Counted from the stretch's first letter, positions 12,839 through 28,254 are shown. The stretch is 64,000 nt of DNA from Gnetum montanum (GCA_015680685.1 MNCI01022170.1:3324-67323), one strand, 5' to 3'. Made by a program: numbers and translations. The notes: generated by a model from the letters alone, not told the origin.

Positions 12839-14682
12839 GGTAGACTATGTGAAATGCTATATTGATGTGAGTTTGATGAGGTTAGGATATGTTGGTAGTG
12901 TGGAACCAATGTTTGTAAAAAAGCTTGTAACATCTCCAAGATGAACCCTTTTGAAATAGATATGATGTATCATTATCCTCTTCAAGATAAACCTTCTTTT
13001 TATACGATCCAATAGATCCAAAGTTGCTATGGCTAGATGAAAAATTAAATTTTAGTATATTTGAGTCACTTTCTCCACTAAATCACATTCATCCCTGATG
13101 ATGATAGTTTGGCCCTTGAAATGTTTGTTTAAGTATCAGAGCATGAGTAGATTTGGTAGTTTGTGCTTATGTAACAAAATTAAAAGATAATTATTGCTTT
13201 TCAATGTCATGAGGTGTGGCTCACTCAATTTAAGTAGCTTGTGATCATGCAAATTATTAGTTCGATTTCAAGGAGTATTTGAAGACCATGGGTTACTTGG
13301 GGCATAATAAAAATACACATTTAGGGACAAAAAATAATTATCAAAATTTTCACCTATTTACTAAAGTGTGTTAGTCCATATTAATAGGATATTACTAGGA
13401 TTGAAGCATGAAGATGATGATTGCTATCTTTTTGGATGTAAAGCAAATTTATGGGAGCACATTTATTGACATGTTTCTTTGGAGAAGACTTTATACATGT
13501 TAGAAAAATTAAACTTGATTAATTGGAAGGCATATTAAGTTTGAGTTTAACGGGTATGTTTGTGGACTTAGTCATAATAGGTTATGAGCTTGAGTTGTGG
13601 TTGAGGCACCTCATTGTATTCTTACCTATGTTTGCTTAATTATTGTCCAATAGATCTTTTTGGGTCTTCATGGTAAATCTTCATTTTCACTATTGTGTTG
13701 GTTGTATCTTTTTTTGAATTACAGATAATTTAAATCTGTTCTTTCAATTTTCTTTCCATTCTTTGCATTGATCTTAGCTTAGTATATCAATGATGGGTTT
13801 AGGTTTAATCTTAAAGTTATGGCCTTACACATGTTTCATTTTATGCTTGTTTGTACTAATAAATAATAAATTTTAGTTGAATTTATGAAAGATTGCACAA
13901 GCTTGTTAGAATTGAAACTATACCTATATATACCCTTAGGTCATTTAGGCAACATGGTACTTTTGGTAGAACTTAAGAAAAACACAATGATATCTTAACA
14001 TACTCCTCCAGATCAAACTTGCAACTTGCAATATCACAAGTGACATGCTTTAATGAGGTGACCTATGCCTCATTTACAAATCTTTAAGAAATTGTAATTT
14101 CTTCGTCACTTTGATTATCCAGTAGAAGAGAGGTCATAGTTATGCTCTTGCTTCTAGAAAACAATTGCACACCAAAGTTTCCAAGAATAAGTGCTCAAAA
14201 ATAATTCCAAATGCAAAGAAATGAAGTAGACAAAGCATGTTGATCACCAATAATGACTTCATTAATACTTGGTTGAAAGTTGTTACAAATTATGGATGTT
14301 TGTTTCGAAGCATGCTAAGCAATAGGATAATAAAAAAAAGGAAAAAAAAAGAAGAGAAAATGAGTCTATACTCCTACAAAGAGGACATTGAGGAGAAGCA
14401 TTTGCCATATGTTTAAAATGAATGCGGATAGAAATACCTTGATGAATAATACATCATTAAAAAATATGAATTTTAAGAAACTTAGGAGCTCTCCAAATAT
14501 TTTTTATTTTACTCATCCAAAAGTGTGATGATAATTGCATTTTCCAAGCCTTATTGAATTTGTTATGAATAAAATCATTCTTTGCAATAATCTTATAACC
14601 AACTTTTAAATTAAAAGGGAAAATAAAATTCAAACATTAGAGAAGATCCCCACTAATGGGTTTAAGGATTACATAAAAAATA

Positions 14683-14823
14683 ACCAATGTGAGGTTAACC
14701 TAGAGGTAAGATTCTTGATTATGAAGCTCTAAGTCATGGGTTTGATTTTGATAAGCAATGTTAAGTTATAAAGCTCTAATTAGACTATATATCTTCAAGT
14801 GTACATATATTACAATTATTTTG
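14683..14823 (+). mobile_element. SINE family 1, copy c
   Basis: Box A region gaggttaacctagaggtaag and box B region catgggtttgattttga are followed by the family body ending in ctatatatcttca and an attacaatt tail. It is the first of three head-to-tail copies lying inside the LINE remnant. Confidence 0.65.
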
Positions 14824-14826
14824 GGG

Positions 14827-14960
14827 ACAATGAGATGTTAGCCTAATGGTAAGGCTCTTGATTTGAAAGCAAAAAGTCATGGGTTTGATTCTAGTGGGCA
14901 ATGTTGAGTTATAAAGTTCTAATTGGACTATATATCTTAGGGTATAGCTGTATTACAATT
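14827..14960 (+). mobile_element. SINE family 1, copy d
   Basis: It has a good internal promoter: tgttagcctaatggtaagg (box A) and catgggtttgattctagtg (box B), spaced as in a tRNA. The body and attacaatt tail match copy c. It follows copy c directly. Confidence 0.75.
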
Positions 14961-15175
14961 AACAATGAGGTGTTAGCCTAGTGGTGTGGGCCTTGGCTTG
15001 GTAACCCTAGGTCATAGGTTTGATGTTACTAGGTAGCACTAGGTGTACCTATATTTTAATTATTTTGGGTTCCAACAACCCATACCTATATTAAAATTAT
15101 TTTAGGGTTCCAACACATCCCATACCTATATTAAAATTATTTCAAGGTTCCAACACATCCCATACTTATAGAACA
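14961..15175 (+). mobile_element. SINE family 1, copy e, with triplicated tail
   Basis: Box A is tgttagcctagtggtgtgg and box B is cataggtttgatgttacta. The tail (attttgggttccaaca and catacctatattaaaatta) is repeated three times between about 15045 and 15175 with a period near 45 bp. This suggests slippage of the tail, or of transcripts through it, during retrotransposition. Confidence 0.7.
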
Positions 15176-16529
15176 AATGTAGGTTAAATAATTCATTAAA
15201 TTGCATCACTTCCTATAATCATTCATTATGTTCTATTTCACCTCCTCAACCTATATAAAATGGTCAAGTGCTTACACCACTAAGTTAAAGGTAGAAGATG
15301 CCATAGTAGAATTAAAATTCACTTATTTCTTTCAAGCTAGATCTAGCAAAATATTTTGGACCACAAGAAAACATCATGCATACATGTAAGAAATAGTATA
15401 TCATAATCCAACATTGATTGCTGAGCAAAACTCCTTGATGATTACATACATTTCTTTAAAGAATTGATATTGATGGAATAGATGCATTGCTATTTAGTCT
15501 TTCTATCATAGAAGTAGCATATAAAAAAAGGTGGGATCCCTCTTTTTAAAGTATGCCACAAATGAAAACATCATTATGTCTAATGAGCACTGAAAAAACA
15601 AACATTGAAACAAGAATGAAATCATTAAAGATGAGTTCATCTTAACTCTTGCAGAAAGTTTGTCATCAATTGTGTAATCATATCTATTTATTTATTGAGT
15701 TAAGACATCAAATTATTTATTTTCTTGAAATGCTTTAAATATCATTGTAAAAGGTTTACCTAATGTTCATTTATCATTAGAGAATGCACACTCATCCTTT
15801 CCAACATGAGAGAGAAAAGTAATCATCTTTGGGAAAGCATCTTGAAAGAAAACAAGCAACATCTTCTTAACTAGTAACTTACTCATTTGAAGATGAGCCT
15901 CCCCAAAATCTCATTCTTTCAAAGATTAGAAACATACTAACTTTTCTAAATGGATTTATTGACCTTTGAATTATTTCAAACCAACAATCATAGAAAATGA
16001 TTTTGAAGGCACTGCACCAAATTCATTGCCTGATTGATCTTATTCCTATTTCAAATGTTACAAGCTAATTTAGTAGCTAAGATGTAAGATTTGATTTTTA
16101 AATCCCTTAGTCCACAACCACTATCAACCTTAGGAGTAATGACCTTATGCCAAGCAACCATGTTAAATATTTTTTGCTTCTCTGACTAACTAATTTATTC
16201 AATTTATCATACTTAATAGAGGGGAGATAACAAAAGAAATATTTTGTTCAAGGCAACAATTCTTCTCTTAATCTTATTCAATTTTGTACATTTAGGTTCT
16301 TTGCAAAAGTAGAGGTAGAAATGTTATGAATTTCTTAAATAAGATATTACTAAATAAATTCTTTTCATACCATGAGTTATAAGATTTTATTCACCCTTGT
16401 TTGTAGTTGTTTCATAGATTCTTTCTTGTAATCTTTTGGTTGTGATCTTTTTTCTATTTAGGAATGGACTTTTGAACTTACTTTTAACTCAAATACAACA
16501 AAGGATTATTACTCAAAGACTCATTGCTC

Positions 16530-16682
16530 ATCCTATTAAGAAAGGTCCTAGGAGGGTTGCTAGATGAGTAAAAACCTAATTTCTTTTTGAGTAGCTACAT
16601 CCAAACTTAAATATAGGTCTTAATACCTAATAATAGAGAACCTTACTATCATTCCAAATGATGGTCCCTTTTGCCTTACATA
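16530..16682 (-). mobile_element. SINE family 2, diverged copy
   Basis: It matches the element at 19647-19790. Shared phrases include tcctaggagggttgctagatgag, and the tctttttgagtagct and ttactatcattcca blocks fall in the same order. It is more diverged, and no clean target duplication was found. Confidence 0.5.
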
Positions 16683-16757
16683 CAACACACAAATAAATAC
16701 CCTTAAGAAGTTGTGACTTTCAATTTTATAATTACACTTTTAATTAGTTTGTTAGTA

Positions 16758-16905
16758 CACAATGAGGTGTTAACCTAATGGTATGGGTCTTGCCCTAGTA
16801 ACCCCAAGTCACAATACGATTCTACTAGGTAGCATAGAGTTATGAACTTCTATAAATCTTGGGGTGTACCTATCTTTCAATTATTTTGGGTTCCAACACC
16901 CCACA
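16758..16905 (+). mobile_element. SINE family 1, copy f
   Basis: It begins caatgaggtgttaacctaat, has a degenerate box B (cacaatacgattctac), carries gtgtacctatctttcaatta and ends with ttttgggttccaacacccc. It matches copies b and e most closely. Confidence 0.65.
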
Positions 16906-16946
16906 CCTTTTATTAGCTAAATATAATTTCCTAAGTTAAAACATAA

Positions 16947-16965
16947 ATATATATATATATATATA
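16947..16965. repeat. (AT)n microsatellite
   Basis: This is an uninterrupted alternation of A and T, 19 bases long. Confidence 0.9.
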
Positions 16966-16969
16966 ACAA

Positions 16970-19380
16970 TTTAATACATGAATTGGCATTTTTTTGACTC
17001 ACTAGAAGTATGAATTATTATTTAAGATTTCCCATTAATTTATACTTCATTATTTTGAAAAATATTTTGACTCATAAGAAATGTAAAGAATAAAGAAAGA
17101 CTATGATGTACGAAGCTAGGAAGGTTACCAAATCTTTGAACTCAATATAATATTCTTAATAAGCATTATTCACAAAGATTTTATTTTACATATTTTTATT
17201 TTTTAGAGGTGCATTCTTCTTCTATTTTTCTTAAGAGTAAAAGAATTTTTTTCTAAGTATGAATGACATTTTCAAGTCGGCATTAGCTTCAAGAGACATA
17301 TGAATGAAATTGTTCTAAGTATGATCAAGTCAAGCAGATATGCATAGAAGTGTCAACATTAGCATCAATGTCACTTGGTAGCATCAATATCAATGTTGGT
17401 GTTACCTGTCTCAATCTACACTTTAACTTCTAGTTTTCAAAGATGAAATCTAAGTTAATTGCATTTAACTTTGAGGTCAAACTTGGAAATCCTAAGCCTA
17501 TAAATTTGAGATCAATTCCTTGAGATCTAGAGCACCTTTTTGGATTTTAGGTGACCAAGAACACGAGCATCTATATTTCCAAAATCTCTTGAATGCTCCA
17601 CAGCCCCACAACTCTTCCAAACAACTCATGAGCTTAATTCAGTAGCAAATTCCTCTATAGCTCAAGCTTTAATACTGACGCTAGCAGTAGCATCAATTTG
17701 GAAGCTCTTGTATCATTGTCCCAATGTTAGAATTTTTTAACATCAACATCATTATTCCAGAGGTAGAATTTTTTAGCTCCAGTGTCACTTAATAAACATT
17801 AGTCAAAATAACCCCTTTTTGACTCTAAATCAATTCTAGACCACTCTTGAAGCTTTTCTACTTACATATTTATCATTTAAAAGTACAATTCCACTACTAA
17901 AACCCTTAGTTTTCTCATAAACTAAGCTTTTATTATCAGTGTTATCTTCTTTACATTTTTCACCAATACTTGTAGCTTTGGCTCTCCATCGAATGCAAAT
18001 ACTTTTCATTCATCTAGTTTATATGGGAAGGGAATTGAGATGCTTTCTCACATATGAAGTTCTCAATTTTCATAATTTAATGCTTTTTTATTCACTTTTC
18101 CATAGTTAGATTTTATTTCACATCGCTATATAATTCATTTCTATACTTAGTTTTTATTTGCATTGACTAGGCTAATCAAGTTTATTACTTAGACTCATCG
18201 ATTTTCATCACTTTCTTGCCATTCTTAGTTCATGGGTGATAGGCTAAGTCCATATTCAATTAATAATTCGTACCCCTTCATGTCATAATCGTTGACCTAT
18301 TGAGGGTTATATTAATCAGAAGATCTTTTATGGTTGTGGGTTAGGTACTTCACATCTAATTCATGGCGAATTTTTCACAAGATTAAGAAAGAACAATTTT
18401 GCAAGAATAATGAGGAAATCTCATATGTGTTCTCTTAGGGTGGAGCATGACTAGTTAGGAGAAGTTCAAGTTAAAGCTCATAATAAACATGGTAAGAGAA
18501 GACCTCTAACCATGGCTATTAGTGGGAAAAGTAAACCCCCTTGAGTTGTTGATTCTAACGAACACCATATGAGTAACCAACTTGATGAACACATCAACTT
18601 GAAGTCATAGAAGATGTGTGTTATTATTTTGTAATCTTTTGGATGTGTTTTTAATGTTTTTGTAGGTCCAGGTAGGCAACTGTAGACTACTGTAAGTCCA
18701 AGCCAGTCATAGTCTAGATTGCAAGTTGGTTGTGAGTCATAGTTAGCTGTAATCAACTAAAACAAAAAAAGACATAAGGATTTTAATTAGGACTTCATAG
18801 TGTGGACCATTGTAGATCATAAGAGGTCACAATCAAAGTCAACTATAAGTGGGTACAAGCGGTAGCCAACTCACATCCATTTCAACCACTTCTTGAGTTT
18901 ATTCTCTACTTGATAGTACAAGCCATTGCACACATAGTGGGGTCACAACCACAAGGGATTGTGAGTCATAGTTAGCCACAATTAGGGCTAACCATGAGTG
19001 GGTGTTAGTTGTAGCCCCTCATAGTAAGTCAAAATTCAATTTTTAGAAATTAAATTAACAAAGGAAAGTCCAATGATTGTTGCTAAGCCTGTATAAAGGC
19101 AAAGGAGGGTCTTCATTGAAATGCCAAGGGAGGAGTGATTGTATGAGCTTGTGAGGCTTAAGGCACTATTGTATGCTCTTCTTGAGCATTGAGAGAGATT
19201 GAATGAAGATTATTATTTTGATGGTCCAAGTCCTTGTGGGTGAGTGATGTGAGAATTTGATTGGTTAGTTGTTTACCTGTGGGAGCATGTATGCTTCCTA
19301 ATTTCATAGTTTTCATTTTTTTGTACAAGAATAAATCTTATTTTTCTTTCCTTTAATCAATTGGAACAACTATATGATAT
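16970..19380. other. Spacer with no supported gene
   Basis: The region is AT-rich. Between 18640 and 19020 short words such as gtgagtcatagttagc recur (18730 and 18960), suggesting an old local duplication. An open frame of 92 codons on the minus strand at 18478-18756 has no recognisable domain and was not called. Confidence 0.5.
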
Positions 19381-19389
19381 TTGTGCACT

Positions 19390-20385
19390 TGAATGAGCTT
19401 GGAATTTCAAGAAAGGGGATATATTGGGATATTGAAATTGACATTGGGAGTGGAGATATCTTTAGAAACTAAGATGAATTTTCAACAATTAGGGTATATA
19501 TTGAAATTGACATTGGGAATTAGGAGATTGGTATATTGAAGCTAAAATTTCAAGAATGTGAATATAGTTAGGAACCAAGATGAATTTTCAAGAATGGGGA
19601 TTTATTGAAATTGACATTGAGAATGGGGATATTGTGATATTAAACTAAAAAAGGATAATTACTTGGAGATCCCGGGAAGGTTGGTAGATGAGCGAAAGCC
19701 TAACCTCTTTGAGTAGTTGTACTCAAGCTTGAACCTAGGTCTTTGATTGGAGAAATAAGCACCTTATCATCACTCCACATGAAAGTCTCTATTGTGATAT
19801 TAAATTAAGTTTTCAAAAATGAGGATATATTGATATATTGAAATTGATATTTGAAATGGGGAAGAATGGGAAAATGGAAATATATTGGGATATTGAAATT
19901 GATATTGGGAATGAACAATGGAGGAAGGATGATATTGGGATATTGAAATGGGAAGAATGATGGAATGGGGATATTGGAATATTAAAATTGAATTTCTAAA
20001 TTAGGATATATTTGGACATTGAGGTAAGCATTGGGTTTGGATATTGAAAAGGGAAAGGGTAAGAATGGGGATATGTTGGAATATTGACGTAAGGTTTGGA
20101 TATTAAAACTAACATTGGGAATGGAGAAGAATAAGGATATGTTGGGATATTGAAATTGCCAGTGGAAACAAGGACTATATTGTGATATTGGAATAGGAAG
20201 AATGGGAAAATGGAGTTTGAGATACTGAAATTGAATACCTAAAGGGATACACTAGGAAATTGAAATTGAAATTGAAATTTGACATTGGAAATGGGAAATC
20301 GGATATTGAAATTGAATTTCCAAGAATAGGAATATAGCGGAACATCCAAACTAATAGTAAGTTGAGAATAGGAATATATTCATAG
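19390..20385. repeat. Degenerate minisatellite field (gatattgaaattga words)
   Basis: For nearly 1 kb the sequence is built from variants of ggatattgaaattgacattgg and gggaatggggatat in irregular order, with unit lengths of roughly 30-60 bp. It looks like an old tandem array that has lost register. A SINE is inserted in it at 19647-19790. Confidence 0.75.
19647..19790 (-). mobile_element. SINE family 2 with 16-bp target-site duplication
   Basis: The insert is flanked by attgtgatattaaact a (19631-19646) and attgtgatattaaatta (19791-19806), 16 bases differing at one position. On the minus strand it begins near tggagtgatgataaggtgct (box A-like). Box B is aggttcaagcttg, and it ends in a run of T just before the left duplication. 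The long duplication and oligo-T tail fit LINE-driven retrotransposition of a plant tRNA-type SINE. Confidence 0.75.
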
Positions 20386-20415
20386 TTGCCTACTAACCTG
20401 TACCCCATAAATAAT

Positions 20416-20530
20416 AAGTGGCTCCGGTGGTTAGCTCATTATCTTATTACATAAAAGTTGCCAATTTGAATTACACTTCTAGCATCATTGACTATAAATC
20501 TTAAAATATACTTATAATTATTCTTTTAAG
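20416..20530 (+). mobile_element. Possible third tRNA-derived SINE
   Basis: The sequence gtggctccggtggttagctc resembles box A of several plant SINEs. A box-B-like ccaatttgaattac follows at a tRNA-like distance. Its ends are not defined and no target duplication was found. Confidence 0.4.
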
Positions 20531-21003
20531 GTTGGACCCAACCCTACTATCTATGATAGACGGAGGTACATGAACCATCTCCCATCTCCCTAATGATGCC
20601 AAGCTGCACACCCTTGACTAGTCATTGAGACGGAGCTCGACTATGTGAAACCTGCCACAAAGTGAAAGTAAGAGGCCAAAGATCGTGCAAAGAGGAGATG
20701 AGATGAGAGCGTGGAGTAGCCTTATCTTGTGGTGCTCGACAATAATATCCCCGTGCAGTGGGTGATAAAATAATAACAATAATACAAACAAAACAGAAAA
20801 CCAACCTCGTGTGGCCACCACACTAAAGCAGGTCACGAGTTACCACTCTGCATATGCATGAATAACGTAAACAATTCACCCAAATTTTTTGAAGCCAACC
20901 AATTGCGATAATTCTGCTCCAGCTGATGATGCCGGTCCATGGAATCTCATACACATACCAATTATCTTCATTTAAATAAATTAATTCCCAGGCTTACTAT
21001 CCT

Positions 21004-21010
21004 TATATAG
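21004..21010 (+). promoter_or_regulatory. TATA box of glycolate oxidase copy A
   Basis: The sequence tatatag lies 100 bp before the start codon in an otherwise mixed sequence. This would put transcription start near 21035-21045 and give a 5' UTR of about 70 bases. The upstream region 20540-20950 shows no other clear element. Confidence 0.5.
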
Positions 21011-21109
21011 TATCGTATCATTCCTGCTCCCCTGTTTCTGCCTTAGCTTTTGCTGCTGCTGCTGCCTTTTTTCCTGTGTTCTGGAAGTGTTGCAGAGGCA
21101 ACAGTAACA

Positions 21110-23947
<2,838 letters not shown>

Positions 23948-24490
23948 AATTGACTTATCCATAAGAGTGAATATTCAAGCATATAAATCCTTTAGTTAAC
24001 TTTGATAGTTCTTCCCCTCTGCAACTCCTGTACAACCTTTCTATTCTAATTTTAGCAGTTGAAATGTCATAGCATGTATGGCTTGTCTCACAAGTCTAGA
24101 TATTAGATATCATTTTCCAACTCAAACATGTTTTGGTTAGAAATGAATCTTGTAATGTACTTTTATGGAAAGGGCCCAGAAACTCCATTGTAACTCCTTA
24201 TGACGAGATGCTGTTCATAGTTAATTGTTTTCTGAATTGCCAGCCAACTCGTAAAAGAATTTGTCCCCATCAGTCATGGAAATTTATCCTTTTTTAGCAT
24301 TTAAAATGAGAAACCATGCAGAATTTTAATAGGGTATTCTTCAATTTATGATGTACTTGGAAATATATATCCTGTATCATCGATTAGTCTTTGAGTCAGG
24401 TCAACGACATTAGGATTCTACTCATAAATAATTACACGTAAATTGCTTTTAACTTGGTCTTCAGATCAATGCAAGATTCCATTTGAAATT
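23948..24490. other. 3' flank of copy A
   Basis: This is the presumed 3' UTR followed by AT-rich DNA. No further feature is supported. The segmental duplication begins at its right edge. Confidence 0.5.
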
Positions 24491-25396
24491 TGAAGTCAAA
24501 TGGAAGATAACAAGCGTTTTTATAGGTCACAGAATCTCAAAGATTAAAAGGGAGAGAGAGCCTTCATTCTCACTTTTCGAAGTATAACACTAGTGTTGTT
24601 TAGCTATCTATATCAGAACTCAATGTTTCATTATGCTGTTACAGTAGAGAAATCTGTGGCCAGGGTTGAAGTCTTAAGCTTCATCACAAAGGTTTTGTTC
24701 ATAAGATGGAATGTGAATGATCGTGATGATATCTATACAAATTAAAAGAATTTAAAACAGTTTAATAAAACATGAAATTAAGAATTGAAAACAGGAAAGA
24801 GAATAGTGTTGTTGAAAGCGTCCTTGCTATTGTAAATGTAATAATCATAATGATGTACTGAAAATATGTCACTAACATACAAGTTGAGAACTAAAATGAA
24901 AATGTGTGAGGATACGATCACATGTCAGGTTCTAAGCCATGATTGTGTTTTACGCAGAGAAAATTCAAGGTTGCTCTAACATGGCACCTTCATCATCATG
25001 CTTGGTATTCCTTGAAACTGCGGAAGCATTCTAAGTGCAAAGAATATAAACAAATGAAACAATTATGCACCTTATATGTCTTAAATACCTACACGTGGGC
25101 AGAGTTGTCCAGCACTAAAATTTCTTTTCCTTTTATTTTTTTATTTTTTAAAGACACGTACAAATCCTTCATTTTTTTTAATAAAAAATACCTGTGCTGG
25201 GGTATTTTGTTAGGTATGGTTTCGCCTGATCCCTTGTTGATTTCTGTCAGAGATGGGTCTTTTCATTCTGCCTCGAAAAGGGGCTACCTCCTGTTTTTAT
25301 TTTCATTAGCCTTGACAAGAGAAAGCCCACTGGGTGTATCACAGAGTCACAAGCGCAACATTGTGGGATTCTTTGTTCAAGCAGCATCACAGCTGC

Positions 25397-25586
25397 AGAA
25401 GTGGAGTTTGAACACATTACCTGCACACCGTGAGCCCATCTTGAAAGGACGTGAATAGGGTAAATAAAAAGCTTTATGCAGGTTTACTTTTAGAAGTGGA
25501 GTTTGAACACATTACCTGCACACCGTGAGCCCATCTTGAAAGGACGTGAATAGGGTAAATAAAAAGCTTTATGCAGGTTTACTTTT
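25397..25586. repeat. Exact tandem duplication of 95 bp upstream of copy B
   Basis: Units 25397-25491 and 25492-25586 are identical. The homologous place before copy C (about 43900-43985) has one diverged unit. The pair ends about 290 bp before the start codon of copy B, so it may lie in the promoter or 5' leader. Confidence 0.9.
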
Positions 25587-25875
25587 ACCCGTGAGATATC
25601 TTGAAATTCACCCAGACTGGTAAAATCAAATATCAGTTCTTTCAACAATTCTCTGTAAATGGGAGCAGGTATGAGATTGATTGGCCAGTTCTTCCAGGTC
25701 AAAAAGTAGCAGACATTGGAAGTATAGTCAAGGTTCACAAGCAAGAATAGCAGGCCCTTATGGATCCACAGAATGAGTAAAAGATGATGAAGAGGATAAA
25801 TTAGATAGCAGCCTCAGAGAACAATCTTCTTTCGAGTTCCACACTTTGATCAAGGATTTGGGGGTACCGGCAACA

Positions 25876-28254
25876 ATGGAAGTTGTAAATGTGTCAGAGT
25901 ATGAGGCCATTGCCAAGCAGAAGCTGCCAAAGATGGTGTTCGATTACTATGCCTCTGGAGCAGAGGATGAATGGACTCTCCACGAAAATCGAAAGGCCTT
26001 TGAGAGAATCAGGTTCTTAAATTCTTGTCTCTTCACCTTATTTTTTTCTGCCTCCTAGATTCTGGTTTTTTTTTTCTTTCCTTTAACATGCTTTCAATCG
26101 TGGGTTTGGGTTTCTTTCGTTTTCGAATTTATAGTGCTCTCATTGTCTGCAACTAATTATTTGTTTTTAATGTGACAGGATTCGTCCGAGAGTTCTGGTC
26201 GATGTTTCCAGTATAGATCTCAGTACCAGTGTTCTGGGTTTCAAGATTTCAATGCCAATAATGGTAGCGGCCGCTGCCATGCAGAAGATGGCCCACCCAG
26301 AAGGTTGGATTGGCATATTTATTATGCTTTCCACGTTTGCATAATCCTGAAACTTTGATTGTTTTTTCCATGTTTGCAGGTGAGTTAGCGACTGCAAGAG
26401 CTGCATCTGCTGCTGGAACTATCATGGTCTTCACTATTGCCCTACTGCTGAAAGGAAAATTATTTTATCTTCTTTAGAAAATGCTTAATTCTGCTGTGCA
26501 TTTTGTACATTTTTGCTCTTTTGTAGAGGGATCAGAATTTGGCTGCTTTGTTTTTAGCAATACTAATATGGTAGACTTGTTTAGTGTAGACACTCTCAAC
26601 TCTCGCTACTTCTAGTGTTGAAGAAGTTGCTTCAACTGGGGAAGGAATTCGGTTTTTTCAGCTTTATGTAGGTTTATGAACTTCCTTTTTTAAAATACTG
26701 TTGCATTTTATATTGCTTTTATATTTTTTTTGGGTTATGAATTTTAATTAGTGGTTGGGGTACAACCGTACAACGGTGGGCAGGTTCTTAAGAACAGGAA
26801 TGTTGTTGCTCACCTTGTCCGGAGAGCAGAAAATGCTGGTTTTAAGGCTATTGCCCTGACTGTAGACACACCTCGGCTTGGTCGGAGGGAGGCTGATGTT
26901 AAAAATCGGTAATGAACGCTTGTAACAAAATGGTGACATTTTTTGCCCGATGAACAGTGATCATTTCATTTTTTATGTTATACATTGCAAATAAATGCTA
27001 ATGAATTAAGGACGTGTTTTTAACTCGTGAAATTTTATAGATTCACATTGCCTCATTATCTAAGCCTAAAGAACTTTGAAGGTCTCGATTTCAGTAAAAT
27101 GAATGAGGTAATTCTGATGTGTTTTTTAACGTGAAGACAGGAAAGCATTAAAGCATTACCGAACATTGTCCTGTTGACAATAAGCAAATGATTTCCAATT
27201 TTTGTACTGACATTTTATTTGATTTCAGTCTGATGAATCGGGGATAAGCTTATATATTTCAAACCAAATTGACAGGTCTTTAAACTGGGAGGTGTGTGTT
27301 TGTGCCAGTGCATCTAGATGTTAAAAATGTTGGACTATGTTTTGCATAAAATGTAGAATGTAGCAATTATCCTCAGTCATTTGGGTAAGGATGCATATTT
27401 GAGGAAATTTTTGCTTTATTTCTTGAACAGGATGTAAAGTGGCTGCAAACAATTACAAGTTTGCCAATTATCCTCAAGGGGGTCTTGACTGCTCAAGATA
27501 GTAAGCTTAGTTAAACATGTAGATTTTTTTTATAAAAAAATCAAGATCCACAGGTTCTTCAGCTTAATTAAAATATTTTCATTTTAATATGATACTATAT
27601 AATAGATTGTTGAAACTGGACTGGTTTAATACATGGTTTAAATTTTACATATACCATATAACATATATATAACACAAGCTTGTACTTATACATGAACTCA
27701 GCACAATTAGCCATCAAGGCAGGTGCAGCAGGCATAATTGTATCCAACCACGGTGCAAGACAACTTGATTATGTTCCTGCTACAATTGACTGCTTGGAGG
27801 AGGTACTCATTTTCAATGAAATCATGCTTATTGTTTAACACAAATCTAGAAACATCTTATCCCAGAAGTGAAAATAATATTGCAGGTTGTGAAAGCTGCT
27901 CAAGGTCGCATCCCTGTGTTTCTGGATGGAGGAATCAGGCGTGGTACTGATGTGTTCAAGGCATTAGCTCTTGGAGCATCCGGTGTATTTGTAAGTGCTA
28001 AGCTCTGAAAAATACGATTTACCTTCACAATGATGATTTTGTTAACAATTATTAATTAACAACTCCAGGTGGGAAGGCCAATTCTTTTTGCATTAGCAGC
28101 AGAAGGAGAAGCAGGGGTCAGAAATGTTCTACAAATGTTGAAGAGTGAGTTTGAACTTGCAATGTCTCTAGCAGGATGCTGTTCGGTGAATGATATAAGT
28201 CGACTCCATGTTCAAACTGAGACAGATGTGATAAAGGCTCGCGCAAGGCTCTGA
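25876..28254 (+). CDS. GLO: Glycolate oxidase-like protein, copy B (altered substrate loop)
   Basis: This is an FMN-dependent (S)-2-hydroxy-acid oxidase of the glycolate oxidase family, with a PTS1 end ARL. Eleven exons join in frame to 1104 bases, 367 residues: 25876-26012, 26179-26303, 26380-26426, 26590-26667, 26784-26908, 27041-27107, 27229-27291, 27431-27500, 27702-27802, 27886-27990 and 28069-28254. Exon lengths equal those of copy A throughout. Catalytic Tyr24, Tyr129, Asp157, Lys230, His254 and Arg257 are kept. Trp108 is Leu (codon CTC), Pro77 and Thr78 are both Ala, and Tyr131 is Leu. No stop or frameshift is seen. Trp108 lies in the loop over the active site, so chain-length preference could differ from copy A. 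That is inference. No TATA box is obvious upstream. Confidence 0.88.

Larger units (their letters stand above)
11161..14340. other. Spacer downstream of RPL19 with short tandem repeats
   Basis: The first part is the presumed 3' UTR of RPL19. No other gene is supported. From about 12000 to 12900 the sequence is built of drifting local duplications around phrases such as gttaaactaaatgagaaata and caagctatgtgaa. The two clearest are listed separately. Confidence 0.55.
14360..16300 (-). mobile_element. LINE (non-LTR retrotransposon) 3' remnant, split by SINE insertions
   Basis: On the minus strand, about 16290-15790 reads a plant LINE post-RT block (NMVAWHKVITPKVDSGCGLR, then DLKIKSYILATKLAC). 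About 14640-14360 reads the zinc-binding (zf-RVT) segment: IWRAPKFLKIHIF, then CPLC near 14385. The two parts are separated by about 500 bp of weakly coding sequence (15790-15170) and a block of three SINE copies (14683-15175). Several stops make it a pseudogene. The 5' end was not located. Confidence 0.6.

Noticed and set aside
14683-14823. True tRNA genes at the box A/B motifs
   Set aside because: The flanks do not fold into acceptor or anticodon stems, and the bodies continue as a repeated non-tRNA sequence, so these are tRNA-derived SINEs.
21050-21109. N-terminal extension of glycolate oxidase copy A with a Leu-rich, signal-peptide-like stretch
   Set aside because: The extension begins at TTG, not ATG. 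The first ATG is 21110, in a good context, and gives exact register with the spinach enzyme. The extension is 5' UTR that happens to be open.
24943-25458. 171-codon open frame before copy B
   Set aside because: The aligned region before copy C (about 43450-43930) has indels and stops that destroy the frame. No domain is visible, and the frame also runs into the 95-bp duplication.
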